64,000 bases of DNA, taken from NCBI RefSeq assembly GCF_000219915.2, contig NC_017964.1, positions 1,240,001-1,304,000 on the forward strand, given 5' to 3'. The position numbers and the translations under genes were made by a program. Below the pieces are notes generated by a model. It was not told the DNA's origin, did not search any database, and saw nothing but the letters and a program-made list of their open reading frames with translations. How positions within the stretch are numbered: the stretch's first letter is position 1; every line of letters begins with the position of its first letter. Below are positions 20,908 to 30,069 of the stretch, one piece after another. The stretch comes from Advenella kashmirensis WT001. GTDB lineage: Bacteria; Pseudomonadota; Gammaproteobacteria; Burkholderiales; Burkholderiaceae_B.

Positions 20908-22101
20908 ATGTTAGAAATCAAGAATCTTCAGGAAATGGTGGATGTGCGCAGGGATATCCACGCCCACCCCGAACTGGCTTACGAAGAAAACCGGACCGCC
21001 CAGGTCATTTGCCGCAAGCTCAAGGAATGGGGCATCCCATACGAAGCGGGCATCGGCAAAACCGGCGTGGTCGCAAGCATCCGGGCAGGCAGCGCCGACA
21101 AGGCCATTGCTTTGCGTGCCGATATGGACGCGCTACCCATGCAGGAAGAAAACCGCTTCGCGCACCGTTCGCAGCATGATGGCAAAATGCATGGCTGCGG
21201 TCACGACGGGCATACCACCATGCTGCTTACTGCGGCGCATTACCTGCATGAGACGCGCAATTTCGACGGTACAGTTCACCTGATATTCCAGCCGGCTGAA
21301 GAGGGCGCTGCGGGCGCCAAAGCCATGCTTGACGACGGGTTGTTGGAACGATTTCCCTGCGAAGCCATTTTCGGCATGCACAACTGGCCCGGCTTGCCCG
21401 AAGGGGCGTTCGGCTATCGCAGTGGGCCGCTGATGGCTTCCAGTAACGTATTTCGAATCACCGTGTCGGGAAAAGGCGGCCACGCGGCAGCGCCCGCCGA
21501 TTGCGCCGATCCGGTTCCGGCGATTGCCCAGATTGCGGTGGCGCTGCAGACCATCGTATCGCGTTCGGTTCGTCCCATTGACCCTGCAGTCTTGTCCATT
21601 ACGCAAATTCATACCGGCTCGGCCAATAATGTCATTCCCGATAGTGGCTGGCTTGCCGGCGCGGTGCGCTGTTTTTCCGATGACGTGATCGACGTAATGG
21701 AAAAACGCATGCGCGAACTGGCCACGCAGATTGCCAGCAGCTTTGGCTGTACCTGCGAGGTTGAATTTGACCGTAAATATCCGCCATTGGTAAACACGCC
21801 AGATGAAACCGAGTTCTGCCGCCAGGTCATGGAGTCGCTGTATGGCGATCGCAGTGCCGAAATGGTGCGCGAGAACGTGCAGGTCATGCCGTCCGAAGAC
21901 TTCTCGTTCTTTTTGCGCGAACGGCCTGGCAGTTATGTCTTTTTGGGAAATGGCGAGGGCAACCACCGCGAGCCGGACCATGGCCTGGGGCCCTGCATGT
22001 TGCACAACCCGAGCTATGATTTCAACGACAATCTGATCCCGATCGGCGCCAGCTACTGGATTCGCCTGACAGAAATGTATCTGGCGGCCAAAGCCAGTTA
22101 A
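20908..22101 (+). CDS. M20-family amidohydrolase (hippurate hydrolase-like)
   Basis: Metal-dependent amidohydrolase of the M20D/HipO group, 397 residues, which cleaves N-acyl amino acids such as hippurate. Metal-binding motifs are seen in order: LRADMDALPMQE, MHGCGHDGHTTML and FQPAEEGAAGAKAM, followed by the dimerisation-domain ISGKGGHAA-like GKGGHAAAP. The ATG at 20908 gives the usual N-terminus (VDVRRDIHAHPELAYEE at residues 10-27); in-frame ATGs upstream would add residues the family lacks. It is transcribed alone, with a stem-loop soon after the stop. The true substrate cannot be told from sequence. Confidence 0.9.
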   Translation: MLEIKNLQEMVDVRRDIHAHPELAYEENRTAQVICRKLKEWGIPYEAGIGKTGVVASIRAGSADKAIALRADMDALPMQEENRFAHRSQHDGKMHGCGHDGHTTMLLTAAHYLHETRNFDGTVHLIFQPAEEGAAGAKAMLDDGLLERFPCEAIFGMHNWPGLPEGAFGYRSGPLMASSNVFRITVSGKGGHAAAPADCADPVPAIAQIAVALQTIVSRSVRPIDPAVLSITQIHTGSANNVIPDSGWLAGAVRCFSDDVIDVMEKRMRELATQIASSFGCTCEVEFDRKYPPLVNTPDETEFCRQVMESLYGDRSAEMVRENVQVMPSEDFSFFLRERPGSYVFLGNGEGNHREPDHGLGPCMLHNPSYDFNDNLIPIGASYWIRLTEMYLAAKAS

Positions 22102-22516
22102 CAGCACACCTCACTTCATTCCCGGGACCCATGCGTCCGGGAATGACAGCCCGAGTCACTGACGACACACCATATTCGCAATTCAAAGGACATGCGCCGA
22201 TGTAAGGGGGCATCGTCAGGCCGTCGGTCGGTCGCCTTTGGGTCTCTACCGGATCATCATCAGTATTCGTATTTCTTGCATTTGCACGTGTATGCTGGCA
22301 CGCCACGCCAACCCTGCCTGTGCTTACGATTACTACGCACTCCAAAAAATTGAATGGTTGTCGGATATGCGCTTGATGCAAACGATCATTGCATTTGTAA
22401 TAATGCATTTGTCATGATTGAGGCTGGCCTCCGGGTTTGTTTTAATCACTTGGCAAGACCCACTGATCAACGTTACCATAACTTCAGATCTGGTCTATTA
22501 CAAAGGAGCGTCTTCA
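22102..22516. other. Intergenic region upstream of pilus operon
   Basis: No gene is supported over these 415 bases. A stem-loop just after the amidohydrolase (22117-22145, CATTCCCGG pairing with CCGGGAATG) may end its transcript. Nearer the pilus operon, three related motifs occur: ATGCAAAC (22376-22383), ATTGCATTTG (22388-22397) and ATGCATTTG (22403-22411). They look like a repeated regulator site in the promoter region. Sequence becomes AT-richer towards the operon. Confidence 0.55.
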
Positions 22517-23236
22517 ATGCGATCGTTGTTACGTTATATAGTGCTTGCAATTTTACTAGCGGGCGGACAACCTGCCATTGGGGCTGGACTGCAGGTCACA
22601 CCCATCGTCCTGGATATCAAGCAGTCACAAAAATCTGACGGCTTGTGGCTGACCAACACATCAAATGCGTCTATGGATGTGCAGGTTCGGGTATTTGAAT
22701 GGGTGCAAAATAATGAAACAGATGTGCTTACGCCAACAACCGACTTCGTGGCCAGTCCGCCCATGGCAAAAATTCCCGGCAGCGGCAAGCAATTTGTCCG
22801 TTTGGTCAAAGTCGGGCAACCTGCCGTTGCGATGGAGCGCTCATATCGTATTGTAGTGGACGAATTGCCATTGGAAAGTGCTGCAAGCAAAGGTCTGACG
22901 TTTGCCCTGCGGTATTCCATTCCGGTGTTTATTCAGGGAGTCAATAAACCAACGCCGCCGAATCTGAACTGGAATCTGGCAGCCGGCCCAAAAGGCAGTG
23001 TACTGCTGAGTATTCATAATTCAGGGACGACACGGGCAAAATTGAGTGATTTGCAATTTACCAGTAACAGGGGAGGGAAAACTCATCTAGTCAATAAGGG
23101 TCTGTTCGGTTATGCGCTTGCAAATAGCGGCAGGCATTGGTCGTTAAAAAATTCACAATTGTTTTCTGCCGGTGGAACGTTTAAGGTGGTGATGAACGGT
23201 AAAACGCTGCAAATACCCGTTTCTGCACCCAATTGA
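22517..23236 (+). CDS. Periplasmic pilus chaperone, archaic (Csu-like) chaperone-usher system
   Basis: PapD-like chaperone of 239 residues that folds pilus subunits in the periplasm and delivers them to the usher. It has a signal peptide (MRSLLRYIVLAILLAGGQPAIGA) and begins mature sequence with LQVTPIVLDI, followed by VRVFEWVQ, KQFVRLVK and YRIVVDELP, the pattern of archaic-clade chaperones. The ATG at 22517 follows AAAGGAG (22502-22508) and starts exactly at the signal peptide. It is the first gene of a four-gene operon with a subunit, usher and second subunit/adhesin. Confidence 0.9.
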   Translation: MRSLLRYIVLAILLAGGQPAIGAGLQVTPIVLDIKQSQKSDGLWLTNTSNASMDVQVRVFEWVQNNETDVLTPTTDFVASPPMAKIPGSGKQFVRLVKVGQPAVAMERSYRIVVDELPLESAASKGLTFALRYSIPVFIQGVNKPTPPNLNWNLAAGPKGSVLLSIHNSGTTRAKLSDLQFTSNRGGKTHLVNKGLFGYALANSGRHWSLKNSQLFSAGGTFKVVMNGKTLQIPVSAPN

Positions 23237-23427
23237 ATAGTTCAGGGCGCCATCATCGGCGCTCACCAAATCTTAATTAATTGTAAGTATTTGAAAAAAT
23301 TAGTTATGTCTGTGTTGTATTTTTAATGCTGTGCTTGATTGAAACAATTTCGTTTGCTATGGTGATTTAACGGTTTTGCTATTTGGACGTTAATCTCAAT
23401 TACGAAGTTGATTTTAAAGGAACAACA

Positions 23428-23955
23428 ATGAAAGCCAAGATAATTGCCGTGGGTGTTGGAGCGGCGGTTACGCTGAGTACTTTAGCCGCTCACGCAGCAA
23501 CCGATACCACAACATTTGATGTCACTATTTCGATCACCCCTTCTTGTAATATCAGCACGGCGGGCAATGGGGCGCCAACGCTGGCTTTCGGCTCTCATGA
23601 CTCCTTTCAGACACAGGTTACAGGTTCAACCAATCTGATTGTCACGTGTACTAACGGTGCTGCCTATCAGTTAGGCCTGAATGAAGGACTTAATGCTGGT
23701 GCTGCTGGTGATGTTAATACCCGCAGGATGATTGGTGTCAGTACCACGCCGGATAATACTGCCGATTATGTACCCTATCAACTGTATCAGGACGCAAGCT
23801 ACGCAACGGTTTGGGGTAATACACTGGATACGAACACCAAAGCGGCAACCGGAACAGGTGCACAGGCTACGCACACCGTATACGGACGGGTCCCAAGTAC
23901 GAATTACACGGTTGGGAACTATCAAGACACCATTACTGCCACAGTGACGTTCTGA
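23428..23955 (+). CDS. Spore-coat-U (SCPU) domain pilus subunit, probable major pilin
   Basis: A 175-residue secreted protein with a clear signal peptide (MKAKIIAVGVGAAVTLSTLAAHA) and one SCPU domain: TFDVTISITPSCNIS, a Cys pair (SCN and VTCTNG), YQLYQDASYATVWGNT and the C-terminal VYGRVPSTNYTVGNYQDTITATVTF. The alternating C-terminal beta strand would be the donor/acceptor strand region. AAAGGAA precedes ATG 23428. About 190 AT-rich bases separate it from the chaperone gene, so it may have its own promoter, in keeping with a highly expressed major subunit. Confidence 0.88.
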   Translation: MKAKIIAVGVGAAVTLSTLAAHAATDTTTFDVTISITPSCNISTAGNGAPTLAFGSHDSFQTQVTGSTNLIVTCTNGAAYQLGLNEGLNAGAAGDVNTRRMIGVSTTPDNTADYVPYQLYQDASYATVWGNTLDTNTKAATGTGAQATHTVYGRVPSTNYTVGNYQDTITATVTF

Positions 23956-24001
23956 CACGGCTGTTTGAAGATTATGTTCCTGGAATATAACATGGCTGCG
24001 A

Positions 24002-26358
24002 ATGGTTGAATGGGTAAGGGCGTGGAAGGCTATTGGTCTGCTGATAATTTTCTGTGCCCTGGCCGATTGGGCGCGGGCACAGCATATCCCCCCGCCTGTT
24101 CGGCACAAGGACGCGGACGTCAGCACGCAGAGTGCATTCAATACCGTTTATCTGGACGTAACACTGAACGGCAACCCAATAGGTAATTTAACTCCATTCA
24201 TTGAAAAAGACGGCAAGTTGTCAGGAAACCCGAAAGTATTGCGCAGCCTGGGGTTTCGCGTGCCGGATGATTCTTCGGCGCCCATCCCACTGGATGATAT
24301 TGATCAACTCAATTACCGTTACAGCCAGGATGTGCAGCGTCTGTCCATGACGGCACCATTAGATACGCTGGATCTGGAGGCGACGGAACTAACTAATGAA
24401 ATCTCTCCCGATATTGAAGTTTCTTCCGGCACGGGGTTGCTGCTGAACTATGACATTTACGCCTGGTATTCAACAAATCGCTATAAATCACTCAGTGCTT
24501 TTTCAGAGTTAAGGTTTTTCAGTCCGTTAGGGGTCTTAAATAGCACCGCGTTGTTCAAGAGAGAGACAGGCGGCCAGCAAAGCCAGTGGCAAAAAGATGT
24601 GGTTCGTTTAGATACCCAATGGGAAACCTCCTGGCCGGGCAGCGCGGTGAGTTTGCGGCTGGGCGACACGCATACCGCAGCTGTACCATGGTCGCGTCCT
24701 ACGCGCATTGGCGGTATTCAACTCAGTCGCAATTTTGCCTGAAGCCGTACTTTTCCACCGCACCCTTGCCTTCCTTTCTGGGCTCTGCAGACATTCCGTC
24801 GAATGCGGAACTCTATGTGAATGGCATCAAACAGTTTGAACAAGAGGTACCGGCTGGTCCCTTCAATATTCAGACCATGCCTTATATCAGCGGGGCAGGC
24901 AATGCCACATTGGTTTTGACTGATGCAATGGGCAAGCAACGCGCAGTAGAACTGCCATTTTACAACAGCACGACATTACTGAAAAAAGGACTGGCAGACT
25001 GGTCTATCGAGGCCGGTTATGTGCGTAAATCTTACGGGATTAAATCGTTTGATTACGGCCATGATCCAATGTATTCCGGTTCCATTCGCTACGGGGTGAC
25101 CGATGCAATTACCGCTGAAGCTCATGCCGAAAGCACCAAGAAGCTGGTGAACTACGGTGCGGGCGTGAATGCCAGACTGGGCCAGTTCGGCGTGGTGTCT
25201 GGCTCATATGCAAGCAGCAAGCATAATAATGTCAGGGGCAGTATGTACAGTTGGGGGTATCAATGGCAGGGTAGTCGCTTTCATGTGAGTGCTGATCTGA
25301 AAAAAGCACAGAAGACATATCGTGACGTTGCGTCATTGTACGGTTCAGAAGTACCCGAATCCAACCGGATTTTTTCGGCTGGAGTCAATATGGATCAATG
25401 GGGCCAGTTGGGCGTCAGCTACATTAACCTGAAGTATTTCGGACAACCGGCAGATCGCTACCTGAATGTCTACTGGAACAAACAGATTACTGACACAGTA
25501 AATGTGGCGCTGAACTACAACAAGGACTTGAGCAAATCCGGGCGCCAGACTCTTTTTCTGGGGGTCTCATTCAATTTTGATCAACGCTATTCAGCCTATG
25601 TGTCGGCGACGGCGCTCAACGATACCAATCGCTATACGGCCAGTCTGTTCCGTCGGTCTGAAGACGATGAAGGATTGTCCTGGACGCTTCAGACGCAATA
25701 CGAACGACAATCTGCAGGCCTGTATGCCAGTGCAAACTATCGCGGCCGTTACGGTGAATATTCTGCGGGGATCCAGAGCGACAGGGGTAATAACGCCGCA
25801 TACGCGAATACGACGGGATCTCTGGTGCTGATGTCTGGCGGTGTATTCGCCAGCCGGCAGATTACCGATGGGTTTGCAGTGGTCTCGACCAATGGCGTCA
25901 AGGACGTGCCCGTCCAGCTCGAAAATCGCAAATATGGTACAACTAACAACAGCGGGTTGCTGATTGTGACGCCACTGAATTCATATCAGAAGAACCAGAT
26001 TTCGATTGATCCGTCGGTACTGCCGGCCAATATGATGATTGATAAAGTAAACACGACAGTCGCACCAGAAAGAGGATCGGGTACGCGTGTTCTCTTCAAG
26101 GTGGCGCCGGCCCGTGCGGCAACGGTCATTCTGCATGATCGCAACGGGCAGCCTTTGCCGTTGGGGACCCCCATTGTACTAAACGGCGGCTCAGAGACCG
26201 TTGTGGGCTACGATGGCATTGCCTACCTGGAACAATTGCAGTCGCATAATCAGGTACGTGCAAGATCAGCGTCCGGAGATTGCCAGATCGAGTTCGATTA
26301 CATTAATACTGAAGACACAATACCAAGGCTTGGGCACTGGTATGCAGGGAGTAAATAG
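24002..26358 (+). CDS. Outer-membrane usher, archaic chaperone-usher pilus (one frameshift near 24740)
   Basis: Outer-membrane pore that assembles and secretes pili. Order of parts: signal peptide (about residues 1-26), usher N-domain (FNTVYLDVTLNG), barrel with LRLGDTHT and RIGGIQLSRNFA, plug and C-terminal domains (VPVQLENRKYGTTNNSGLLIV, GYDGIAYLEQL). The frame breaks at NFA; one added C gives NFALKPYFSTAPLPSFLGSADIPS and 785 residues, typical of CsuD-like ushers. The start at 24002 has a weak ribosome site, but an ATG ten bases earlier leads directly to a stop. It lies between two SCPU subunit genes. Confidence 0.9.
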
Positions 26359-26359
26359 A

Positions 26360-27343
26360 ATGCGTCCGCTCAAGCTGGTTTTTCTCTCGTTCCTGTGCAT
26401 CTTCGGCTCATTGCTTGCGACCGAGCGTGCGCAGGCAAACTGCACCGCAAATGTTACTTCCCTTAATTTTGGCAATATCAACCCAGTTACGCCGGGCACA
26501 CTCGATGTCAATGCGACGATCAATTACAGTTGCTCTTCACTGGTTACTCTGTTAAGTTACATCAGAGTATGCGTCGAAATAGGCCGTGGCCCGCAAGATG
26601 CCGACGTGGCCAACCGCATGTTGACCCATACGACAACGACTACTGAAAAACTATCATATAACATCTATTCCAATCCCAACAGAACGACTGTATTTGGTAA
26701 TGTGTATGGTTCAGCCAGCCCACCTGTCGTCATTCATCACGGACCTTACGCCATTGGGGTACGGCCGACCGCATCCGGTTCGGTGACGGTGTATGGCCGG
26801 CTTGCTGCTGCAAACCCGTTTATGCAGCGAAGTGTGGGCCAATACAACTCGACGCTGCCTGTTATCGTCAAAATGGCGCTGGTGTCCGCGATAGGACAGA
26901 GTTCATGCACGATCACCGGAACACCGGCAAATATCTCTTTTCCGATTACAGCAAGATTGATCAGCGCATGTAAGATCAGCGCTCAGCCGTTGAATTTCGG
27001 TACCCATCCCAGTAATTTTCCTGCGAGCGTAACGTCAACCTCTACTATCGCCTCATCCTGCACCAAAGGAACGCCGTATCAAATCGGACTGAACAACGGT
27101 TTGTATGCGGTGGGCAATCAGCGGCGCATGAAGGCCGGCGATGGTCAGTTTATCAATTACGAGTTGCACAAAGATGCTGCGCGCTCCCAGCGCTGGGGCG
27201 CGACGCTCAATACGGCAGAAACGCTTGCCGGTGTGGCTACAGGGGTAACGCAGAATGCGACGGTCTATGGAAGAGTCCCGCCACAGGCCGGACTCAGGGC
27301 GGCCAACTATAAAGATACGATTACTGTCACGATCACGTATTAA
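26360..27343 (+). CDS. Two-domain SCPU protein, probable pilus tip adhesin
   Basis: A 327-residue exported protein with signal peptide MRPLKLVFLSFLCIFGSLL and two successive SCPU domains: the first starts CTANVTSLNFGNINP, the second CKISAQPLNFGTHPS and ends AANYKDTITVTITY. Two-domain SCPU proteins at the end of such operons (CsuE type) form the pilus tip. The ATG at 26360 has GGGAG eight bases upstream, inside the usher's last codons, so translation is coupled. The N-terminal domain's TTTTTEKLSYNIY region could be the adhesive loop, which is inference only. A terminator follows at 27357. Confidence 0.87.
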   Translation: MRPLKLVFLSFLCIFGSLLATERAQANCTANVTSLNFGNINPVTPGTLDVNATINYSCSSLVTLLSYIRVCVEIGRGPQDADVANRMLTHTTTTTEKLSYNIYSNPNRTTVFGNVYGSASPPVVIHHGPYAIGVRPTASGSVTVYGRLAAANPFMQRSVGQYNSTLPVIVKMALVSAIGQSSCTITGTPANISFPITARLISACKISAQPLNFGTHPSNFPASVTSTSTIASSCTKGTPYQIGLNNGLYAVGNQRRMKAGDGQFINYELHKDAARSQRWGATLNTAETLAGVATGVTQNATVYGRVPPQAGLRAANYKDTITVTITY

Positions 27344-27356
27344 ATTGCAGATGGTG

Positions 27357-27386
27357 GCGTGCGGCGTTAGGGATAGCACGCTTTTT
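27357..27386 (+). terminator. Intrinsic terminator of the pilus operon
   Basis: GCGTGC (27357-27362) pairs with GCACGC (27376-27381), followed directly by TTTTT. It lies between the convergent pilus operon and the photolyase gene. Confidence 0.75.
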
Positions 27387-27403
27387 ATCGAGGTGCCCGG
27401 ATC

Positions 27404-28849
27404 TTACTTATCTGTCAATTCCCCATACCTGGCCAGCGCGATTCTGCGCGCCGCCTTGTGATCCACGACAGGGCGCGGATACGTTGTATCCAGTTCAATC
27501 TGTGCAGCCGCCAGGACATGATCGGCTGCCGTCCACGGGGCATGGATGTGCTTGTCGGACAATGCCGCGAGCTCGGGCACGTAACGGCGTATGAATTTGC
27601 CGTCCGGATCGAATTTCTGCGATTGGGTGATTGGGTTGAATATACGGAAATAGGGCTGGGCGTCGCAGCCGGTGGAGGCGGCCCATTGCCAGCCGCCGTT
27701 GTTTGCTGCCAGATCAAAATCATTCAACTTTAATGCAAAGTAATGTTCGCCCCGTTTCCAGTCAATGCCCAGGTCCTTGGTCAGAAAGCTGGCAACAATC
27801 ATGCGCAGGCGGTTATGCATGTAGCCGGTTTGATTAAGCTGGCGCATGCCGGCATCGACAATCGGATAGCCGGTTTTTCCCTGGCACCATGCCAGAAAGT
27901 GGCGCTCGGCTTGCGGTCCGCTTTCCCATTCAATTGCGTCGTATTTGGCATTGAATGCGTGGTCGGCCACTTGCGGAAAATGATGCAGGATCATGAAATA
28001 AAAATCACGCCAGATCAGTTCGCTGAGCCAGGTTGCTGCGCCTTGGCTGCCTGTGGACATGGCCGAACAAGCGACCTTAACTAACTGTCGGATCGACAGG
28101 GTGCCGAACCGCAGGTGCACAGATAAATAACTTGGGCCTCGCAGAGCAGGAAAATCACGTTTGGCATCATAGGCATTCATGCGGGGCAGGAAGTCCTGGA
28201 GAGCCTCCTGCGCGGCGCTACTGCCGGCCGCCATCGGCACCGGCTGCGCTGGCGGTATGAAGCCGATATCTTTCAGGCAAGGGCGCTGTGTCAGCGCTTG
28301 CGGGACAGGGGCCAGCGCGCATGTCAGCGTTTCAACGGGTGCCGCGCTGTAGTGCTCACTGCGCAAGGCTTTTAGCCAGGCGTTCTTGTAAGCCGTAAAT
28401 ACCTTGTATGGACGACCCTGTCCGTTGAGTATTTCGTCCGTATCAAAAATAACCTGGTCTTTGAATAGAAAAAATTCACGGTTGTCAGCTGCCAGCCTGG
28501 CGCTCACCTCCCGATCGCGTTCTTTTGCTTGTGGCTCGTAATCGCTGCCGGCAAATACCGCCTCTACGTTCAACGCCTGTGCGATGTCCGGGATCATTTG
28601 CTGCGGTGTGCCGTGACGCACGATCAGCCCCGAACCGGCTTGCTGCAATTGGCGCTGCAGATCGTCCAGGCATGCATCAATGAAGGCTACGCGGCGATCG
28701 TCAGGGGGAAGGGTAGAAAGAATGTGGGTGTCAAAGACGAACAGGCAAAACACCGTTTCACATTGACGCAGCGCCTGAAACAGGGGGCGGTTGTCAGTCA
28801 TGCGCAGGTCACGACGGAACCACATTAAACCGCGGCTATATTGTTTCAT
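27404..28849 (-). CDS. phrB: Deoxyribodipyrimidine photolyase
   Basis: Light-driven repair of cyclobutane pyrimidine dimers. The 481-residue protein has the N-terminal antenna domain (LMWFRRDLRMTDNRPLF) and the FAD-binding C-terminal domain with TGYMHNRLRMIVASFLTKDLGIDW and WQWAASTGCDAQPYFRIFNP, including the conserved Asn and Trp residues of class I CPD photolyases. Translation starts at ATG 28849. It is convergent with the pilus operon and lies downstream of the TetR gene on the same strand, separated by about 340 bases. Confidence 0.95.
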   Translation of the reverse strand: MKQYSRGLMWFRRDLRMTDNRPLFQALRQCETVFCLFVFDTHILSTLPPDDRRVAFIDACLDDLQRQLQQAGSGLIVRHGTPQQMIPDIAQALNVEAVFAGSDYEPQAKERDREVSARLAADNREFFLFKDQVIFDTDEILNGQGRPYKVFTAYKNAWLKALRSEHYSAAPVETLTCALAPVPQALTQRPCLKDIGFIPPAQPVPMAAGSSAAQEALQDFLPRMNAYDAKRDFPALRGPSYLSVHLRFGTLSIRQLVKVACSAMSTGSQGAATWLSELIWRDFYFMILHHFPQVADHAFNAKYDAIEWESGPQAERHFLAWCQGKTGYPIVDAGMRQLNQTGYMHNRLRMIVASFLTKDLGIDWKRGEHYFALKLNDFDLAANNGGWQWAASTGCDAQPYFRIFNPITQSQKFDPDGKFIRRYVPELAALSDKHIHAPWTAADHVLAAAQIELDTTYPRPVVDHKAARRIALARYGELTDK

Positions 28850-29186
28850 GGGTCAGGTTTTGTGATCAACAATCGTGGAAACACGAGCTTAACTGAATTT
28901 CCGGAAAAATACATTGAACCGCTCTTGTGCTGGTGTTCTTATCCGGCAGTCCTTTGCGTGGCGGGCACCTGGCCGATTCCGCCCGGTCTTCATTGTTTCC
29001 AAAGATCAATCACGGGGCCAGAGAGGCGTACTATAGGTAATTCCGTCCGCTTGCTGCCGCCTTGCCGCAAGCGGGCGGGCATGCATCGATAGTTCGGACA
29101 TCACACGTTGTGTTTGATTTGATCACAATTGAGATATCAACCTGGCTCAACAAAGCAGCAGGGCAGGCTGGATCTCCGTTGGGGAG
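28850..29186. other. Intergenic region between photolyase and TetR genes
   Basis: No gene seen in these 337 bases. A perfect eight-base stem, CCGCTTGC (29047-29054) with GCAAGCGG (29067-29074), may end the tetR transcript, though no T run follows on the minus strand. The photolyase promoter should lie between this hairpin and 28850; no clear consensus was found. Confidence 0.5.
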
Positions 29187-29891
29187 CTACTTGCTGTCGG
29201 ACAGAACCAATTTTTCCAGATAATCGAGGTCCTCACGTACCAAACGCAGCGATTCCCGTACATCCGGCACTTCCGGTCGTCGTGCTGCTTCGCGTAACAA
29301 CGAATTGACCGCCATGTCAGCCATGATTTCGGCTACGTTGGCGCGATCCAGTCTGCCCTCCGGCTTGTACCACCAGGCCGACCAGTTACACATGCCGATC
29401 AGACTGAAGGCGGCTACATGTGCGTCGACCATGCGAAACACGCCTTCCCTGATCCCTCTTTCTATGACGTGGCTGAAGTTTTCAAGCACATTACGGCGCG
29501 CATTCTGCACGGATATGCGCTGTTTTGGTGACAAATCGGCCTCGGTGCGATCCGCCACCCGGAACTCTGCAGGGCGTGACAGAATCAGGTCGGCGTGTTG
29601 GGTGACCAGCGCGCGCAACGCTGTCACCGGGTCAAGATCGTCGCGGGCAACCGTGTCGCCGGCCAGCTTGCGCGCCGCGCTCAGCACTTCTTCTGTGAGT
29701 GATTGCTGAATCTGTTCCTTGTTCTTGAAATAGTAATACACCGCGGTACGGCTCAATCCCAGCGCTTCGGCAATGTCCTGGATGCTGGTGCCGCCGGTGC
29801 CCCGCTCAATGAAAAGCGTTGCTGCTACATCCAGGATGGCACTGCGTAGCGCTTCTCCCTTGAGCGTAGCCTTTGTAGAAATGTCGTTCAC
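29187..29891 (-). CDS. TetR-family transcriptional regulator of the adjacent catabolic operon
   Basis: A 234-residue one-component repressor. The N-terminal helix-turn-helix is clear (ALRSAILDVAATLFIERGTGGTSIQDIAEALGLSRTAVYYYFKNKEQI); the C-terminal part is a ligand-binding domain of the kind found in aromatic/acyl-CoA responsive TetR proteins (MCNWSAWWYKPEGRL). GTG at 29891 is preferred to ATG 29954 because GGGAG lies eight bases upstream and the longer form adds a non-homologous leader. Divergent to the hydrolase-led operon, with palindromes and a good sigma70 promoter between, so it probably represses both until the substrate or its CoA ester appears. Confidence 0.88.
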   Translation of the reverse strand: MNDISTKATLKGEALRSAILDVAATLFIERGTGGTSIQDIAEALGLSRTAVYYYFKNKEQIQQSLTEEVLSAARKLAGDTVARDDLDPVTALRALVTQHADLILSRPAEFRVADRTEADLSPKQRISVQNARRNVLENFSHVIERGIREGVFRMVDAHVAAFSLIGMCNWSAWWYKPEGRLDRANVAEIMADMAVNSLLREAARRPEVPDVRESLRLVREDLDYLEKLVLSDSK

Positions 29892-29965
29892 TGTCGTACT
29901 CCCTGTCGCAACACAGCCATTAAACCCCAGTTGGCTGCCGGTTGTATAGACCATTATTTTCCTTG

Positions 29966-29985
29966 ATTTGACGGATTCGTCAAAT
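29966..29985. promoter_or_regulatory. Operator palindrome between tetR and the catabolic operon
   Basis: ATTTGACG (29966-29973) and CGTCAAAT (29978-29985) form a perfect inverted repeat with a four-base centre, a standard TetR-type site. A related pair TTGAC...GTCAA occurs at 29998-30013 and a further half-site (TGTCAA) near 30028, so several operators may be clustered. Confidence 0.75.
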
Positions 29986-29997
29986 ATTAAAAATTAA

Positions 29998-30026
29998 TTG
30001 ACATTAAAGTCAAATAATTATCTAAT
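29998..30026 (+). promoter_or_regulatory. Sigma70-type promoter of the catabolic operon
   Basis: A consensus -35 TTGACA (29998-30003), a 17-base spacer and the -10 TCTAAT (30021-30026) point at the hydrolase gene starting at 30070. The -35 box is part of the TTGAC/GTCAA repeat, so regulator binding would block polymerase. Confidence 0.75.
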
Positions 30027-30069
30027 GTGTCAAATAACACTGAAATGATATTTGTAAAGGAGAACGATT

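Noticed and set aside
22022..22408. A 128-codon minus-strand open frame in the gap before the pilus operon
   Set aside because: It runs into the amidohydrolase gene on the opposite strand, lacks a ribosome site and has no recognisable motif.
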